Below the pieces are notes generated by a model. That model made no database searches. It was not told the origin of the DNA and worked only from the letters and a program-made list of their open reading frames with translations. A DNA stretch of 64,000 nucleotides, taken from positions 124,001-188,000 of the forward strand of contig JBAOKB010000161.1 in the NCBI GenBank assembly GCA_037044905.1, written 5' to 3'. The stretch is from Hortaea werneckii. Its lineage: Eukaryota > Ascomycota > Dothideomycetes > Mycosphaerellales > Teratosphaeriaceae. A program made the translations under genes and the position numbers. Below are positions 34,112-45,420 of this stretch, piece by piece; within the stretch, counting starts at the first letter, position 1; each line of letters opens with the position of its first letter.

Positions 34112-35731
34112 GCTGGGCGGTGGTTCTTGCCCACACCGGGGGCAGCGAGGTCTGGGATGAGGTCGTGTTACCGACACGCGGTGACGTCGGTCGCGCGAAG
34201 GCAAGACGGGAGGACGACGTGGTCGTTCGGCGGGGCGCTGTGGCTGTCAGACTATTCTATACCTCAGGCAAAGACAGGCGAGCGAAGAGAAGCCGCGGCG
34301 TGTGGTCCGGTCAACAAACCTCCAGCGGTTCCCTGTCACGCACTGGGCTTGCGTAGGCAACCGCACGTGCCTCGAGTGGAGACTGGAGGAGAGCAAGGTC
34401 GGAATGAGTTGCCCCTCCAAAAGCTGACCGAATCCCCTCAACAGAGCCCGGGCGGCGGGTATTTCCTGAGCGAATCTTTGCTGCTGTTCCCTGTACCTGT
34501 CCAACAGACAAATACCACACCGTACCTAGGGGTAGGCAGCACAGCGAGGACAGCTCTCCGACACAGCAAAGCAACGCAAAAAAAGCAAAGCAAACGCGCG
34601 GCACAGGCCTAACGTCCCAGTTTGAGCGTTGCCGCAGAAAGGGAAAGGTGATGTCAGAAGACTAGGTTGTGCTAGTTTGCTCAGCCACAGGAAAGAAGGT
34701 GTCGGGCGGCGGGTGTTCGAGTGAGTGCCCAAAAGGCGAAACAGTCGCTTTGCTCTCGAACCAGCAATCACGTTGTTGAGATCTGCCACACACACGGTGA
34801 AGGGGGAAACAAGAGGTAGTATACACCTGAGGAGTTCACACGCAACTGTGGCCTGAGTGGGATGAGAAGCAAGCGATTGTGTACAACAACCCGTGGCGAT
34901 TCAGGAATCAATCCCGGTCGGGTAGAGCCGTGTGTACCAGTTGGTGGGGGTTCGCTTTCTGAATTGTTTACAACCCGCCGCCCACCACACACACAACAGC
35001 GGCGCCGCCAAAGACCCCCGGCCGCGAAGCTTCTCTGGCAGAGAAGAGAAAGTGTGTGTGAGTGAGGGGTCCCGTCTTTCCTTTCCGGTTTATAACATGC
35101 TATATCACGCCAACCTCTGCAATATTATACGGGAGGGTATCTTGGAATTTATGGCACAGAACCTGCTGGTGCTTTTGATGATTCAAACATTTCTCTGGCT
35201 TTGGTCCTGGAAATCGTTCCATAGCAACAGCATTCATTTATTTCGAAGGAATGACTTTCACCTCCCACCAGGCAAGCGACGGTCTTTCACATGCAAAAGT
35301 CAGCTCCCACCTATCAACCAGATCGATCTGTGAAAATTTCCGGGAGAGAGAGAGAGAGAGAGAGAGTACCATTGTACACACTACCTTACCTACCTACGCT
35401 ATCGTCATGAATCATTCTCTCGTATTATTCTCATACCTCAATGCCCTCTTATCATGCATTCGGAACCCATGCTGTCGTAATTCCTTCCCTTCCGTCCCAA
35501 GTAATGCCCTCTCAGTATAATTCCGTCGCTGAAAAGCAACCCATGACTCCATGCTAAAAGGTGTACCAATACCCATTAATCGCTGCAGAACTGCTCCTTG
35601 AAGAGCAAGAAAAGAAAAGTGTGAGGGGCAAAACCAAAAAGATTGCGAAAATCAAGCAACACTTTCTCCCCCGCCAACCACCCGCCCCCCTTCCAGCATC
35701 TCCGAGACAAAGAAACGCCACAACCTCCACT
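34112..35731. other. Long upstream region of PKC1
   Basis: About 1.6 kb between the PKC1 start and the RBR gene stop. Probably a long 5' leader and promoter of PKC1; it includes a GA microsatellite. The open frames here are unconvincing. Confidence 0.45.
35344..35366 (+). repeat. (GA)n microsatellite
   Basis: About eleven GA units upstream of PKC1. Confidence 0.9.
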
Positions 35732-38234
35732 TTAACGTTGCAGCTGTCGGAGCTGTTGCATCTGCTCAAATTGCAGCCTCATCTCTCGACGTCTCATGTA
35801 TCCCCGCATCGCCGCCCGTTGCCGTAACACTTCCTGGCCAGCCGCATCCTCCTGCACCCTGTTGCGTCCCTGCATCTCCGGGACGAGTGCTGGATCGCGA
35901 GGAGGAGGACAGGATCGGGAGGAGGCGGCGCCGCAAGGAATTCCTCAGGCATTCGGAGACGCTGTCCGATTTGGTGGAGGAGCTGTTCACGACGTGCTTG
36001 GTCGTATGCAAGTTGTGCGGCATGAGGTATTTCAGGCCTTTGTCGTGGTTGCATGGCTTGAGCATCCGCTTGAGGTGCTTGGGCGGATCGCGGACGTGAG
36101 ATCGGTGGTGAATATGTTCGAAGGCAAAGGCAGCAAGGTCTTCATCTGCGGCATTCCCGGCAGGTGCAGGTGCATTACCCATGAGACCGTAATGCGGTGG
36201 TAACAAGGCCTGCATAGCGGGCTCCAATCTGAGCTGGTTGCCCTGCAGGCGGTGCATGGCGCAGTTCACGTAAAGGCTCAGGAGGCTCACGAGGCCACCT
36301 TCCGATCCCATTCCCTCCTCTTCCATTCACCCATGGCGCCCTACCGAGCCTCTGGAGGTTCTCGAATGGCATGTCAGGGAACCCATCCCCTCCATTGAGG
36401 ATGTCCTGCAGGGGCAGCATTGCCGGGCGTACGCGCGCAGGATCCGCCCGCTGCGCTTTCTCCGCCTCGGCCTGTTGGACGCGATCCGAGATTTTGATCT
36501 CGAGATCTGCCGCATTCAGATCCGGGTTCTCCTCCATCAGCTGTTTCTTCGCCGCCTCTTCAGCCTCTTTGACCTCCCGCTCATGCCGCACCTCCACATC
36601 GTCGTAGAGTGGACACTTCTTCCCGTTCCTACGGCTGCTTCCAAAAGGCGCTTGATCAAAGTGCTCATAATCCTTCAACGTCTGAGAGCAGCAGTAGCAT
36701 TGCATGTTGTGGCATGAAGGACAGGTCATCTTGTTACAGCCATATTCTTTAATAAACTGCTTCTTGCATCTGTTGCACGAGCGGATCATCGCTGCTGTCA
36801 TGGCTTCCTCGATCTTGTGTCGGCTGCTAATTCGGTTCTCCTTGGCATACTGCTCGCACGACATAGGGATATGTGAAACGGACTTGCAGCGACGGCAGCT
36901 GACTTGCTCGCACTCGGGATTGGCACAGCGGAACTCGAAGTCTTCTTCGATAGGCGGCAGTATGGCTTTGTAGTCGCAGAACGGACATTCCTCTAGATCC
37001 TCCAGGCCGGCATCACGAATGGCTTTTCCTGTTCCAGCTCTGCAAACTTCTCAAGCAATTGTTTGTCTTCCAGCAGTTTAAGCTGATTCGGAGCAAAGCC
37101 TGCACCACAGCCTGATGGGCATAATAGGCGACAACGCGATTCGCCTACCTCGGATTTGATGTATGCTGTGATACAGTCGTAGCAAGTGAAGTGAGCCGTC
37201 AAGCCGTCACAATGAACTTGACGGTTCATTGGTAGATCGTCAAAACAGGCCGAACACTCGGCAGTCTCACCACGCTCCATTGCGAGTCTGAGATTTTCAG
37301 CCTCCTCCTTCTTCTTCTCATTTTCGAGGGCTCTCCGCGTTCTCATCCCCTGCACGCATTTACGAGCAGCAGCAAGCTCTTCCACCAGCGGCGGCCAGCC
37401 AGAATTAGCAGCCATCGCATCGGCCGTCACAAAGTGTCTGACCGAAGGACGCCCCTTGTTCAATTTCCGCTTCAAAGGATCAGGGTCGTCTTTGGCAGCA
37501 GCAAGCGCTACATAGGCCTGGTAGAGATGCTTCTCAAGAGCGAAAGTCTCGTTGATGTATTTGACAGTCATCTCAGGGTACTCCACCTTCAAAATTGCCT
37601 GCATGGTCCCCTTCAAGTAGCCGGGTGCCACTTCGCGGTCTTGCTTCTCCCATCTCTGGACGTCAGAGTCGTCAGCACTGGCTGCACGCTTTCGCTTCTT
37701 TTGCGTCTGCTTCTCCTGTTTAGGATAGGCGGGGTCCGATACAAGCTTTTCGATGATGTTGTCGCGTTTCGTCTTCCAAGATACCGCTTCAAAGCTGTCG
37801 TAGAGGTGACGCAAATGCTCATGACTGACATCGGGAAAGATCTCTAGCACAAGCTGCAAGCAGCCTTCAGGGGTGATTTCTGGCTCGGGTGCTACGAAGG
37901 CGGTCGTGTCGATGGTGGACGGCATACCGAAAGTCCCGGCTCGCTCTGTAGGATCCTCGTCGTCTATGATGAAGACTTCTTCGCCGTCGCTGAGCACGAT
38001 GACTTCGCCCTTGACGTCCTTGTTCGGTCGCCCGCGAGAGCTTGAAGACGGTGCAGCACTCTCGATTGTTTCGTAGAATGGCCTTTCGGTAAGAGGTGCC
38101 AGATTGCCTGCATCATCAAAGTGGAGCGTCTGCTTACGTCTCCGCTCATGGGATGCACCCGATTCTGCTTCGTCGCTATCATCGCTAACCAGATCAATCA
38201 CTTCAGGGAATTCAGCAGCCGTAATCGCCGCCAT
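35732..38234 (-). CDS. RBR (RING-in-between-RING) E3 ubiquitin ligase with SIM-like motifs; several apparent frameshifts
   Basis: Ubiquitin ligase of the RNF216/TRIAD3-like RBR type, ATG 38234. The N-terminus has two hydrophobic-acidic stretches resembling SUMO-interaction motifs (EVIDLVSDDSDEAE and GEVIVLSDGEEVFIID) and then helical repeats. RING1 begins AECSACFDDLPMNRQVHCDG, with CPSGCGAGF following. The IBR has EECPFCDYKAI and CANPECEQVSCRRCK, and RING2 has CNRCKKQFIKEYGCNKMTCP, with Cys in the position used for thioester formation. A Lys/Glu-rich helical region and a Gln/Arg-rich end follow (FEQMQQLRQLQR, stop at 35732). Frame changes are needed near 37024-37027 (A run on the coding strand), about 36.31-36.33 kb (uncertain), near 36055 and near 35899. 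The tail is therefore provisional; the RBR core is secure. Confidence 0.85.
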
Positions 38235-39018
38235 AGCTGAGGAATTAAGGACCTGGATAGGTCTAGAAAGAGGCGCGTGAGATGAGTCTGTCAGCTGAGT
38301 GAAGGTCAATATGTCCGTTTGCGAAAGCGGCTGGATAAGGAGAAGTGGCGGCGTTTGGAGCAATGTGTCGGGTTTTGAGACAATGATATCAATAATAGCA
38401 TCCAGGCTTCGGCATCGCTATCCGCTGGAAGGAAACAGGATGTGTTGAGCGAATGCGTTGTCACCTATGCAGGCGCGTGGAAGTGAATAGAAGTTCGTTA
38501 CAGATGATGGGGGCACGTAAAGCCAGGAGCGAAGTTTACAAAAGACGGCAAATTCCCACAAGGCAATCGCGGAAATGTTGAGTAGGCAACACTACGGCAT
38601 CGGCATCGCAACACGCCAGCGTCGCCGGCTACTATGTAGTGCAGGTGACTGCGGCGCCTAACGTATTACACGTACTTCGACATATCTGCAGCTCATTGGA
38701 GTGGGAGAAGTCGGTCGGCGCATAAGACGGCGGCGGCGGCATTGACTGACGGCGCACGGCTCCCCCCGCCATGGGACTGAGGTTCCCCACGCACATGCAC
38801 TGGGGTTGACAAGTTGACTTTGACATTGCAGGACACATTATTACTGTAACCCTACCGTTGACTCACATCACTACATAAGAGACACCCGATCTCGATTTCC
38901 GTCTATAAGTTTACCAAGGCAAGTACACATTTCCACCACCTCTACTCCTTCCATTCTCCATCCATCCACGCCATTCTCCATCCATCTACAAGACACATTC
39001 ACCTCACCGCACCGCACC
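38235..39018. other. Divergent promoter region
   Basis: About 780 bp between the RBR and LYC1-like gene starts. It includes a direct CCATTCTCCATCCATC repeat at about 38950-38990 just before the acetyltransferase ATG. No gene seen. Confidence 0.45.
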
Positions 39019-40200
39019 ATGGACCCCGCCAACCTCCCCCAAAGCGATTCGCCAAACCTGCACCTCGTCGTCGCCACACCCGAAGAGAACCTAGCCCAAC
39101 AACACGCCAACAGCACCGAATGGCGTGGCGCCCTCTCCTTGGAAGCCTACCTCCGCCGTGAAGAACATCTGGTCCAACAGCAGCTGACGAAAGACGGCGG
39201 CTTGACGGCTTGGATGCTTGCGTACCAACCTTCGGATGGGAGGAAGAGGCAGATATTATGTGGATGCGAAAGTATCAGGAAGAAGGCCCTGCTGGCGAGG
39301 AATGGGAAGGTGGAAGATGTCGTCGCGCATGGCGTTGCTAGCGTTTTCTGTCCGCCGAAATTCAGAGGGAAAGGTTATGCGGGGAGGATGATGAGCGAAG
39401 TCGGTAAGAAATTAAAGGACTGGCAGGCTGAGGGAAAGGGAGGCAGCGCTTTCAGTGTGCTGTATTCGGATATCGGCAAGGAATTCTATGCTGCGAGAGG
39501 CTGGCAGCCCTTCCCAAGCTCGCATATCTCCTTCCCGGCCACGGATTCCCGCTCTGGTAGTCTCCCACAAGTACGAAAGCTTCAGAGCGAAGATCTTGCA
39601 AGGCTGTGTGAGGATGATGAGATGCTCCTCCGTCATCGGCTCTCTAATCTAGCTGGAGATAGAGCGGCGGTAGCCCTCGTCCCGGACGTCGCTACCTTAC
39701 ATTGGCATCATGCCCGAGAGGACTTCGTCTCGACAGAAACCCACGGCGGAAGACCAGCCTTCATGGACGGCGGCCGAGGTGCGCTGGTCCAAGTGAAGCC
39801 CGGTGTCAGAGCTTGGTGCGTCTGGACCCGCGTCTGGACGAACCCGCAAGAGGACGCGCCGAATACTCTGCACATCCTCCGACTGGCTGTGGAAGACGAG
39901 TCGTACTCGGATTTCTCCTCCGCTTCTGAGGAAGGCGCTCAGCGTTTCGCGGACTCCGATGTTGCCAAAGCTATCGCTGCTTTGCTATCCGAAGCGCAAA
40001 TCCAGGCCAAGGCATCCGGTATGCATGAGGTGCAGATCTGGAACCCGACGTCCGCTACATTTGCTGCTGCAAGGCTGATCGATCCTGGAGCCGCGGTTGA
40101 GGAGCGGGAAAAGGAGAGTATCACGAGCTTGCAGTGGTATGGTCCCGGGTCGTGGAAGGATGTCGATTGGGTGTGTAATGAGAAGTATGGTTGGTGCTGA
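39019..40200 (+). CDS. LYC1: LYC1-like GNAT acetyltransferase
   Basis: Single exon of 393 residues, ATG 39019. The N-terminal half is a GNAT fold: GVASVFCPPKFRGKGYAGRM matches the acetyl-CoA pyrophosphate loop (R/Q-x-x-G-x-G/A), followed by VLYSDIGKEFYAARGW, the usual beta5/alpha4 region. The C-terminal half with LHWHHAREDF and the ending SLQWYGPGSWKDVDWVCNE fits fungal proteins related to Yarrowia Lyc1, which acetylates lysine as the first step of lysine breakdown. Substrate assignment is by family resemblance only. Frame intact although neighbours are broken. Confidence 0.82.
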   Translation: MDPANLPQSDSPNLHLVVATPEENLAQQHANSTEWRGALSLEAYLRREEHLVQQQLTKDGGLTAWMLAYQPSDGRKRQILCGCESIRKKALLARNGKVEDVVAHGVASVFCPPKFRGKGYAGRMMSEVGKKLKDWQAEGKGGSAFSVLYSDIGKEFYAARGWQPFPSSHISFPATDSRSGSLPQVRKLQSEDLARLCEDDEMLLRHRLSNLAGDRAAVALVPDVATLHWHHAREDFVSTETHGGRPAFMDGGRGALVQVKPGVRAWCVWTRVWTNPQEDAPNTLHILRLAVEDESYSDFSSASEEGAQRFADSDVAKAIAALLSEAQIQAKASGMHEVQIWNPTSATFAAARLIDPGAAVEEREKESITSLQWYGPGSWKDVDWVCNEKYGWC

Positions 40201-41226
40201 AATGGATACGATAGTCAGGTAACTAGGTACGTATCGAACAATGCACAACCGCCTGCGATGTTTAGCGCTTATCCAGCGCCCTTCAGTTCTTCGACGGTGT
40301 CTGACCCAAGGTCAGAAGAGATTTTTGTTCTGCAACAAGCTGCCTCCCTTGAACACGCATGCGTGGACTATGGACTCGGAAGTTGGCCGCCGAAGGTGTC
40401 GTTGAGGCAAACTTCGTCGTGGCGCTCATACTGCACGTCGCCCGCGAGAGTGGCGCTGGACAGGTTCTCTTCGTATTGCTCATGCGGCAAGGCGTCGCTG
40501 CAATGGTGGCGCTGGACAGAATCTCTTCGTGGTGCTCATACGGCAAGGCGTCGTTGGACAGTGTGGCGCTGGACAGATGTGGCGCTGGACAGGTTCCCTT
40601 CGTGATGTGCTCATACGGCAAGGCGGCTAAAGCCCCACAGCCTTTGATGCTGTACAAGAGACGTTGCTCTGCCGGGCGTCTTCAGCAAATGCTGAGGTGA
40701 CGAAAATCCCATCAAAGGCACTTCTTGGCTTGTGTGGAAGAACGCAAAGTTGGCTATTTTCCAGTTTCCATCTCTCCCACCACTGTGGTACCCGCTGGAT
40801 TGATGTCTGTCGGATGACCTTGAATCGATGACGCAGATTGCAGGGTTGAGGCGCTTTCGGTCAGGAATGGTGGGGAAGATTTCTGATAGGGAAGGAGCGA
40901 GCCAGGTGCCAAGAAATGCCCTATCCTTTCTCGGTACGGCTTCACCGGTCCCCCACGGAAGACCAAGAACGAAGTGAATAAGTCGGATCTTTTGCAGCCT
41001 CGCCTTCTCTGCTTCGGCTCCTACTTTTCGTCGACATACAAAATTCGGCTGTCTTACAATTTGACCAACAACCTAGCTGCAGGAGTCTTGAGGCCATATC
41101 GGTGCCGTTCGCACGCTCACGCGTGTGAAACTTCTCAGCCAAACAATTCACTCTGGAACTTGACACCTGGTCTCCCAATAACAGAGGGACAGCCGCAATA
41201 GCAAACACTGTGGGGAAGCTGAACAG
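40201..41226. other. Intergenic region containing a minisatellite
   Basis: About 1 kb. Apart from the tandem repeat listed separately, no gene is seen. The minus-strand frame across the repeat encodes a Pro/Ala/Thr repeat but has no start context or conserved ends. Confidence 0.5.
40451..40628 (+). repeat. Minisatellite, unit about 56-57 bp
   Basis: Copies begin TGGCGCTGGACAG at 40451, 40507 and 40564, with a truncated/nested copy at 40580. Each is followed by a TTC(C/T)CTTCGT segment and GCTCATACGGCAAGGCG. A weaker, earlier partial copy lies at 40400-40440. Confidence 0.85.
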
Positions 41227-42258
41227 ATGTCTTTGTTCCAGAGGTCGGTAGAACACATCACACGGAGGGCAGCGAAGCGGCAGCTGGCAGGCAGAAGCCG
41301 CCTTCCCGAGACCATGTCTGAGCCATCCAAAGATCGTTCGGGGGACTCCACGGCGTCCGAGACCATGTCGAAAGTGAACGAGTCGTCAAGCCCTGAGCCA
41401 GCATTGGGCCCATCTTCATCATCCGGTAGCACACTTCCGAAGCGCGTTGCAACCGCAGAGGACTCAGAGCCAGTCCTTCGCCCGGTCAAGGCACTACCTT
41501 TGCGCGCCGAAGAGCCCCAAACAGTCAGACAGATTATGGCGGGAGAGTCAGGCCAGGCCATATACTACTCGATCCATGCCCAGATGTACTATTACTGGAG
41601 CGAGCGCCTGCGCGACCTCTACCGTGGCAAAAAATATATGGAATGCCGCCAAGGCTGCCAACAACTTCTCAACTCCCGTCATGTTCCCCATTACAAAAGA
41701 ATCGAGACTCTCCAACTCCTTTCGAGCGTTGCTGGCAGTGCACTTTCCGCGAAACGTTGTCTGGAAGAAGCACAGCGTCGGCTTGACCACCTCGACAGCC
41801 GCAAAAAATCCGTCCAGATCTTGTTGAACGAGAATGCGATCCTGCTAGAAGCCGTGAAGGCGCACCTGACGGCAGAAGAAGATACCGAGGACGATGCCAA
41901 GGATGAAGCGGATGAACTTGACCCGGAGACGGGCGGGAATATCTTTCTCGACAATCCGCCGTACTTTGAATGGCAAACTTCGGCCGACGCCTCGGCTGAG
42001 GCCACAGGAATTGAGTCCGACGACACGAAAGGGTTCTTTGCCGGAAGGGAAGCACAGGAGCGGTGGGAATCCATGATTTTCCGGGAAGAAGTGAAGGAGT
42101 TTTCCAACGTTATCGAAGAGGAGGATGATGACGAGGATTATGACGACGAGGCTGTTGAAGAGGAGGGTGATGACGAGGCTGACGATGACGAGACTGTTGA
42201 AGAGAAAGGGAAGGATGAGGCGGGTAGCGACGACGCTGTTGAAAGAGGAGGCCGTTGA
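41227..42258 (+). CDS. Unknown protein with helical core and acidic tail
   Basis: I do not recognise this gene. From ATG 41227 there is a Ser/Pro-rich first ~100 residues, then a helical stretch (QTVRQIMAGESGQAIYYSIH, RLRDLYRGKKYMECRQGCQQ, IETLQLLSSVAGSALSAKRC) that looks like TPR-type helices, as in proteins handling peptide or protein partners. It ends in a strongly acidic repeat tail (DDDEDYDDEAVEEE and similar). As read it stops at 42258. If one A is dropped near 42242 the tail continues in the same style (EEAVDEPIEDELVEKAEKAE) to a stop at 42307, which seems more natural. Function unknown. Confidence 0.7.
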   Translation: MSLFQRSVEHITRRAAKRQLAGRSRLPETMSEPSKDRSGDSTASETMSKVNESSSPEPALGPSSSSGSTLPKRVATAEDSEPVLRPVKALPLRAEEPQTVRQIMAGESGQAIYYSIHAQMYYYWSERLRDLYRGKKYMECRQGCQQLLNSRHVPHYKRIETLQLLSSVAGSALSAKRCLEEAQRRLDHLDSRKKSVQILLNENAILLEAVKAHLTAEEDTEDDAKDEADELDPETGGNIFLDNPPYFEWQTSADASAEATGIESDDTKGFFAGREAQERWESMIFREEVKEFSNVIEEEDDDEDYDDEAVEEEGDDEADDDETVEEKGKDEAGSDDAVERGGR

Positions 42259-42307
42259 CGAGCCCATCGAAGACGAGTTGGTAGAGAAGGCTGAGAAGGC
42301 TGAGTAG

Positions 42308-44427
42308 AAACTTGAAGGTCAGAGAGCGCGCCGGCAAGCAGCGGCATCGAGCACAAGTGAAGCAACGAAGGCGTTATATCCCAGCTCACCACAGTCAAGG
42401 AACGAGATGAAATAGAGATGGGACGAGATATGCTGTAGTACGTTAAGGACGTGTTGGTCAGCATTCGATAGGACATACATCCAGAGCCTTTCCGCGTTTT
42501 GAAGGGGTAGCCCGTAGAACATAATTATATGCTTGAGAATTGCAATGCAGTTTGGAGAGCAGACTCCCTTCCTCCCACCGCTCCTGTCTCCCCATCCCAG
42601 ACCGTACGAAAAATGTATGCGGTCAGCTATAACTGCTGAAGGAACATGCCGTGCTGCTCTCGGCCTCATCAGAAAAACGTAGCAAGGAAAACGATCCGGC
42701 GAAGCCACGGTTACTTCTGTCGTTGAAGGCAGCATCGTCATTCTATGCCTCGTGCGCCTGTCGCTTGCGAGACCTCCCGAAACGATTATTCACGGGCTTG
42801 GTCGTAGCGGTTCGTAGCGCTGTGCTCGTCTTTCCAGGTGATACGTGCGAAGCGAGCTTCCGGCCAGTTCACGGCGGTTGGGAAATTTTCCGAATTTTTT
42901 CATAGTTGCCTGAGGTGTGAACGACGAGGTCTGCTTAGGTGAGCAGGCGGCGCACGGTTCAAGTGCGAAGAGACAAAAGTTCCTCCAACTTCGCCTTCTC
43001 TCCTGTTTCCTCGATATCGACGATACTTCGCACGTCTCCCCCCCATACCCTTCCACTTGCGCAGCTGCTAACAAATGCCTACAGAAAGAATCAGTTCTGT
43101 AAGTCGTTTTTCCAGCCTCCACAATATCGCGACCAACAGCTGACCCCTTGAACAGATAGTAAACGTCTACATCTGTGTTCTCTACAAGAGCCACAGACTC
43201 CAACCTGGCTGATGAGTCGATCCAGGCCGCCCTAGAGTGATGCCGTGTGCAGCACGCCTGGTCCTTTGCGGCCCCGTGCAGGCGATGATCTCGCCCCAGT
43301 TGAGTGTCTGGCTTCGGTCGGCTCTTCTGGGTGGGTGGTTCTGGACGTCTGACAGGTCTTTCCCTTTCATCAAGAGCTTGGATATGCATCTGAGGCTTGG
43401 AGAAGGCTGATTGATTCTGTGGTGCGTGTTACGATGGTGGATGGATGGCAGAAGGTCGACGGATGTCATGCAAGGACCTTGTGGGCGCGCTGAAAGGCGG
43501 AGATGGATGGTTCTACGACCACAACCTGCTGTACTCCCGGGCCCAGTTACAGTCACATTACAGTAACAATGGCTCTTCAACATGAACAAAGGCTTTCACG
43601 CGCGCTTCCCACTGTCCCGTTCGGACGCAAATATTGCACCTTCAATCCGTTGGCAGAGAATTTTTCGCGTCGGCGCTCTGACCGTGCACAGACCGTCACT
43701 GGCCCAGGTACATTTTTTCCAAACCGCGCACCGATGCCTTCGGGAGTCCTCTGCATACGTCAATCATGAAGTTAGCCATATACCGCGCAAGTACACATGT
43801 TATCGGACGTGGATGAAGGCAGATGGAGTCGCGGACCACGTGTATCCGGCGGGGCTCGCCACGCGCCGCTCTTTCCTCAAGCCCAGCCGGTCATGGACAT
43901 CGTTCCCGACTGTCATGGAGAAGACCCCAGTGGCATATTACTCTTCCAAGTCGCTCTAGAGAGAAGCCAGTCACATATTGCCAACCAACTGTGCTTTCCC
44001 ACGACATCATTGATTCACACAAGTTACCGCACGTTCTCTGCGGATGACAACTGAAAGCCACATGCATGCAAGCCGAGAACGAAGTGAAGTTGACCCTGCC
44101 ATCGATAATAGACTGCAGGCCATTGTGAAGCACGATGCGCCCATGTGCTCGTCAGTGTGTGCTTCCACAACCATGTGCTTATCAGTTCGCCGTTCCAGAC
44201 TCGCCACGTGAGATCAAGAGTGAGCTCTCCTACACGATATTCATGTGATTGCTATACACGTACACCGTACTTAACCCCCATCCCTTCCCTTCCCTTTGTT
44301 ACCCTTTCGATCTCTCTATTCTTTTCTCTTCCAAACCTGGACAGTTATTTGGGTAGCTTGTCTTCCGCGACTTTTAATAAGTCCTTCTTCCCCAACAGCA
44401 CTACCCTACTTCGAACAAAACAACAAA
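42308..44427. other. 2.1-kb stretch without a supported gene
   Basis: Open frames on both strands are short and lack protein-like pattern. C/T-rich sequence from about 44270 to 44400 looks like the promoter/leader of the next gene. No repeats or transposon features were recognised. Confidence 0.45.
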
Positions 44428-45241
44428 ATGTCGGAGCGATTAACACAACACGACCGCAAGATCCTCTCGATCTGGAAGAACAACTGCAAGGTATCTTCAC
44501 AACGTGCCCGACAGACCCGGCCTTCGCTAGCTAACGCTCTTACCTAGGCCCAATGGGACAACATTGCCACAGCCGGCGGGTACCCTCATCGAAAAGCCGC
44601 CCAGAAGGCTGTGCGTCGAGTTACCAAGAAGCTAGGATTGCCTCCTCGAACGACAGGTGGCCCAGCTCCGGAACCACAAGAATTGCCTCCTCCGACAACA
44701 GGTGGCTCTGCTTCCCGGCCACAACGTGGACTGCACACTACACGCTCAAACAAGGGTGGCCCAAAATCCGATGCATCCGCCGGACGTGTAAAGACCCCAA
44801 AGAAGGGTGAGTTTTTCCAGAACATTTTGGAATATGTCTGCTAATTGCATCAAAGGCAAAATTGTTCGCAGTTCTCGTAACGGGACAGACTCGGCAACTA
44901 TGCGAAACGGCATATATAGTACGAGAGCTAATCCTACAGGTGAACCAAGGAAAGGAAGAGAGTCTGGACAAGGCCTAAATCGGGAAGGAGAGGGCGCGCG
45001 TATAGGCGAGGGTACAGGCGAGGGTACAGGCGAGGATACAGGCGAGGAGGGTACAGGCGAGGAGGGTACAGGCGAGGGTGTAGACCAAAGGGTGGGCCAG
45101 GGCTCGGACAGGTTCGTTAAAGGTCGGCCTTACAACGAAAGGATCGATCGCGACTATCGTCCACGTGTCGGCGAGCTGCTGGGAGACAGCGAGAGTAGTG
45201 ACGGCGGTGACGACGACAGCGAGGATGAGATGGAGATGTAA
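44428..45241 (+). CDS. Unknown protein with a Gly-Glu-Thr repeat
   Basis: Three exons, 44428..44490, 44548..44806 and 44856..45241, in phase, give 235 residues. The first intron has a GCTAACGCT branch point and ends CCTAG; the second begins GTGAGT and ends CAAAG. The N-terminus (LTQHDRKILSIWKNNCKAQW, then a basic helix KAAQKAVRRVTKK) looks like a small SANT/HTH-like DNA-binding region. It is followed by a Pro/Thr-rich segment and a low-complexity run of GEGT/GEEGT units encoded by 12-15-bp tandem repeats, and a strongly acidic C-terminus (DGGDDDSEDEMEM). I recognise no family; it may be lineage-specific. Confidence 0.7.
45003..45082 (+). repeat. In-frame 12/15-bp tandem repeat
   Basis: About six units of GGCGAGG(AGG)GTACA inside the third exon of the preceding gene. 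All unit lengths are multiples of three, so copy changes keep the frame. Confidence 0.85.
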
Positions 45242-45420
45242 TGGGCACGGCTAGGTTGATGATGGACATGAGGATTGATATGATCAAAGACAAGGACAAT
45301 GTCTCCAAAGATGGAACAACCTTGGACAGTCCCAGTATGAATTTAACGGCCGATGTTGTTCCATCTTAGATAGGGGGAAACAAAAATCACATTTGATGAC
45401 CACACAAACACATGTTCTCA

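Noticed and set aside
40283..40657. Minus-strand frame across the minisatellite encoding a Pro/Ala repeat protein
   Set aside because: The repeat unit length is not kept in frame throughout and there is no credible start or conserved flank.
43182..43589. Minus-strand 135-codon frame in the 2.1-kb gap
   Set aside because: Irregular composition with no family resemblance, splice continuity or start context.
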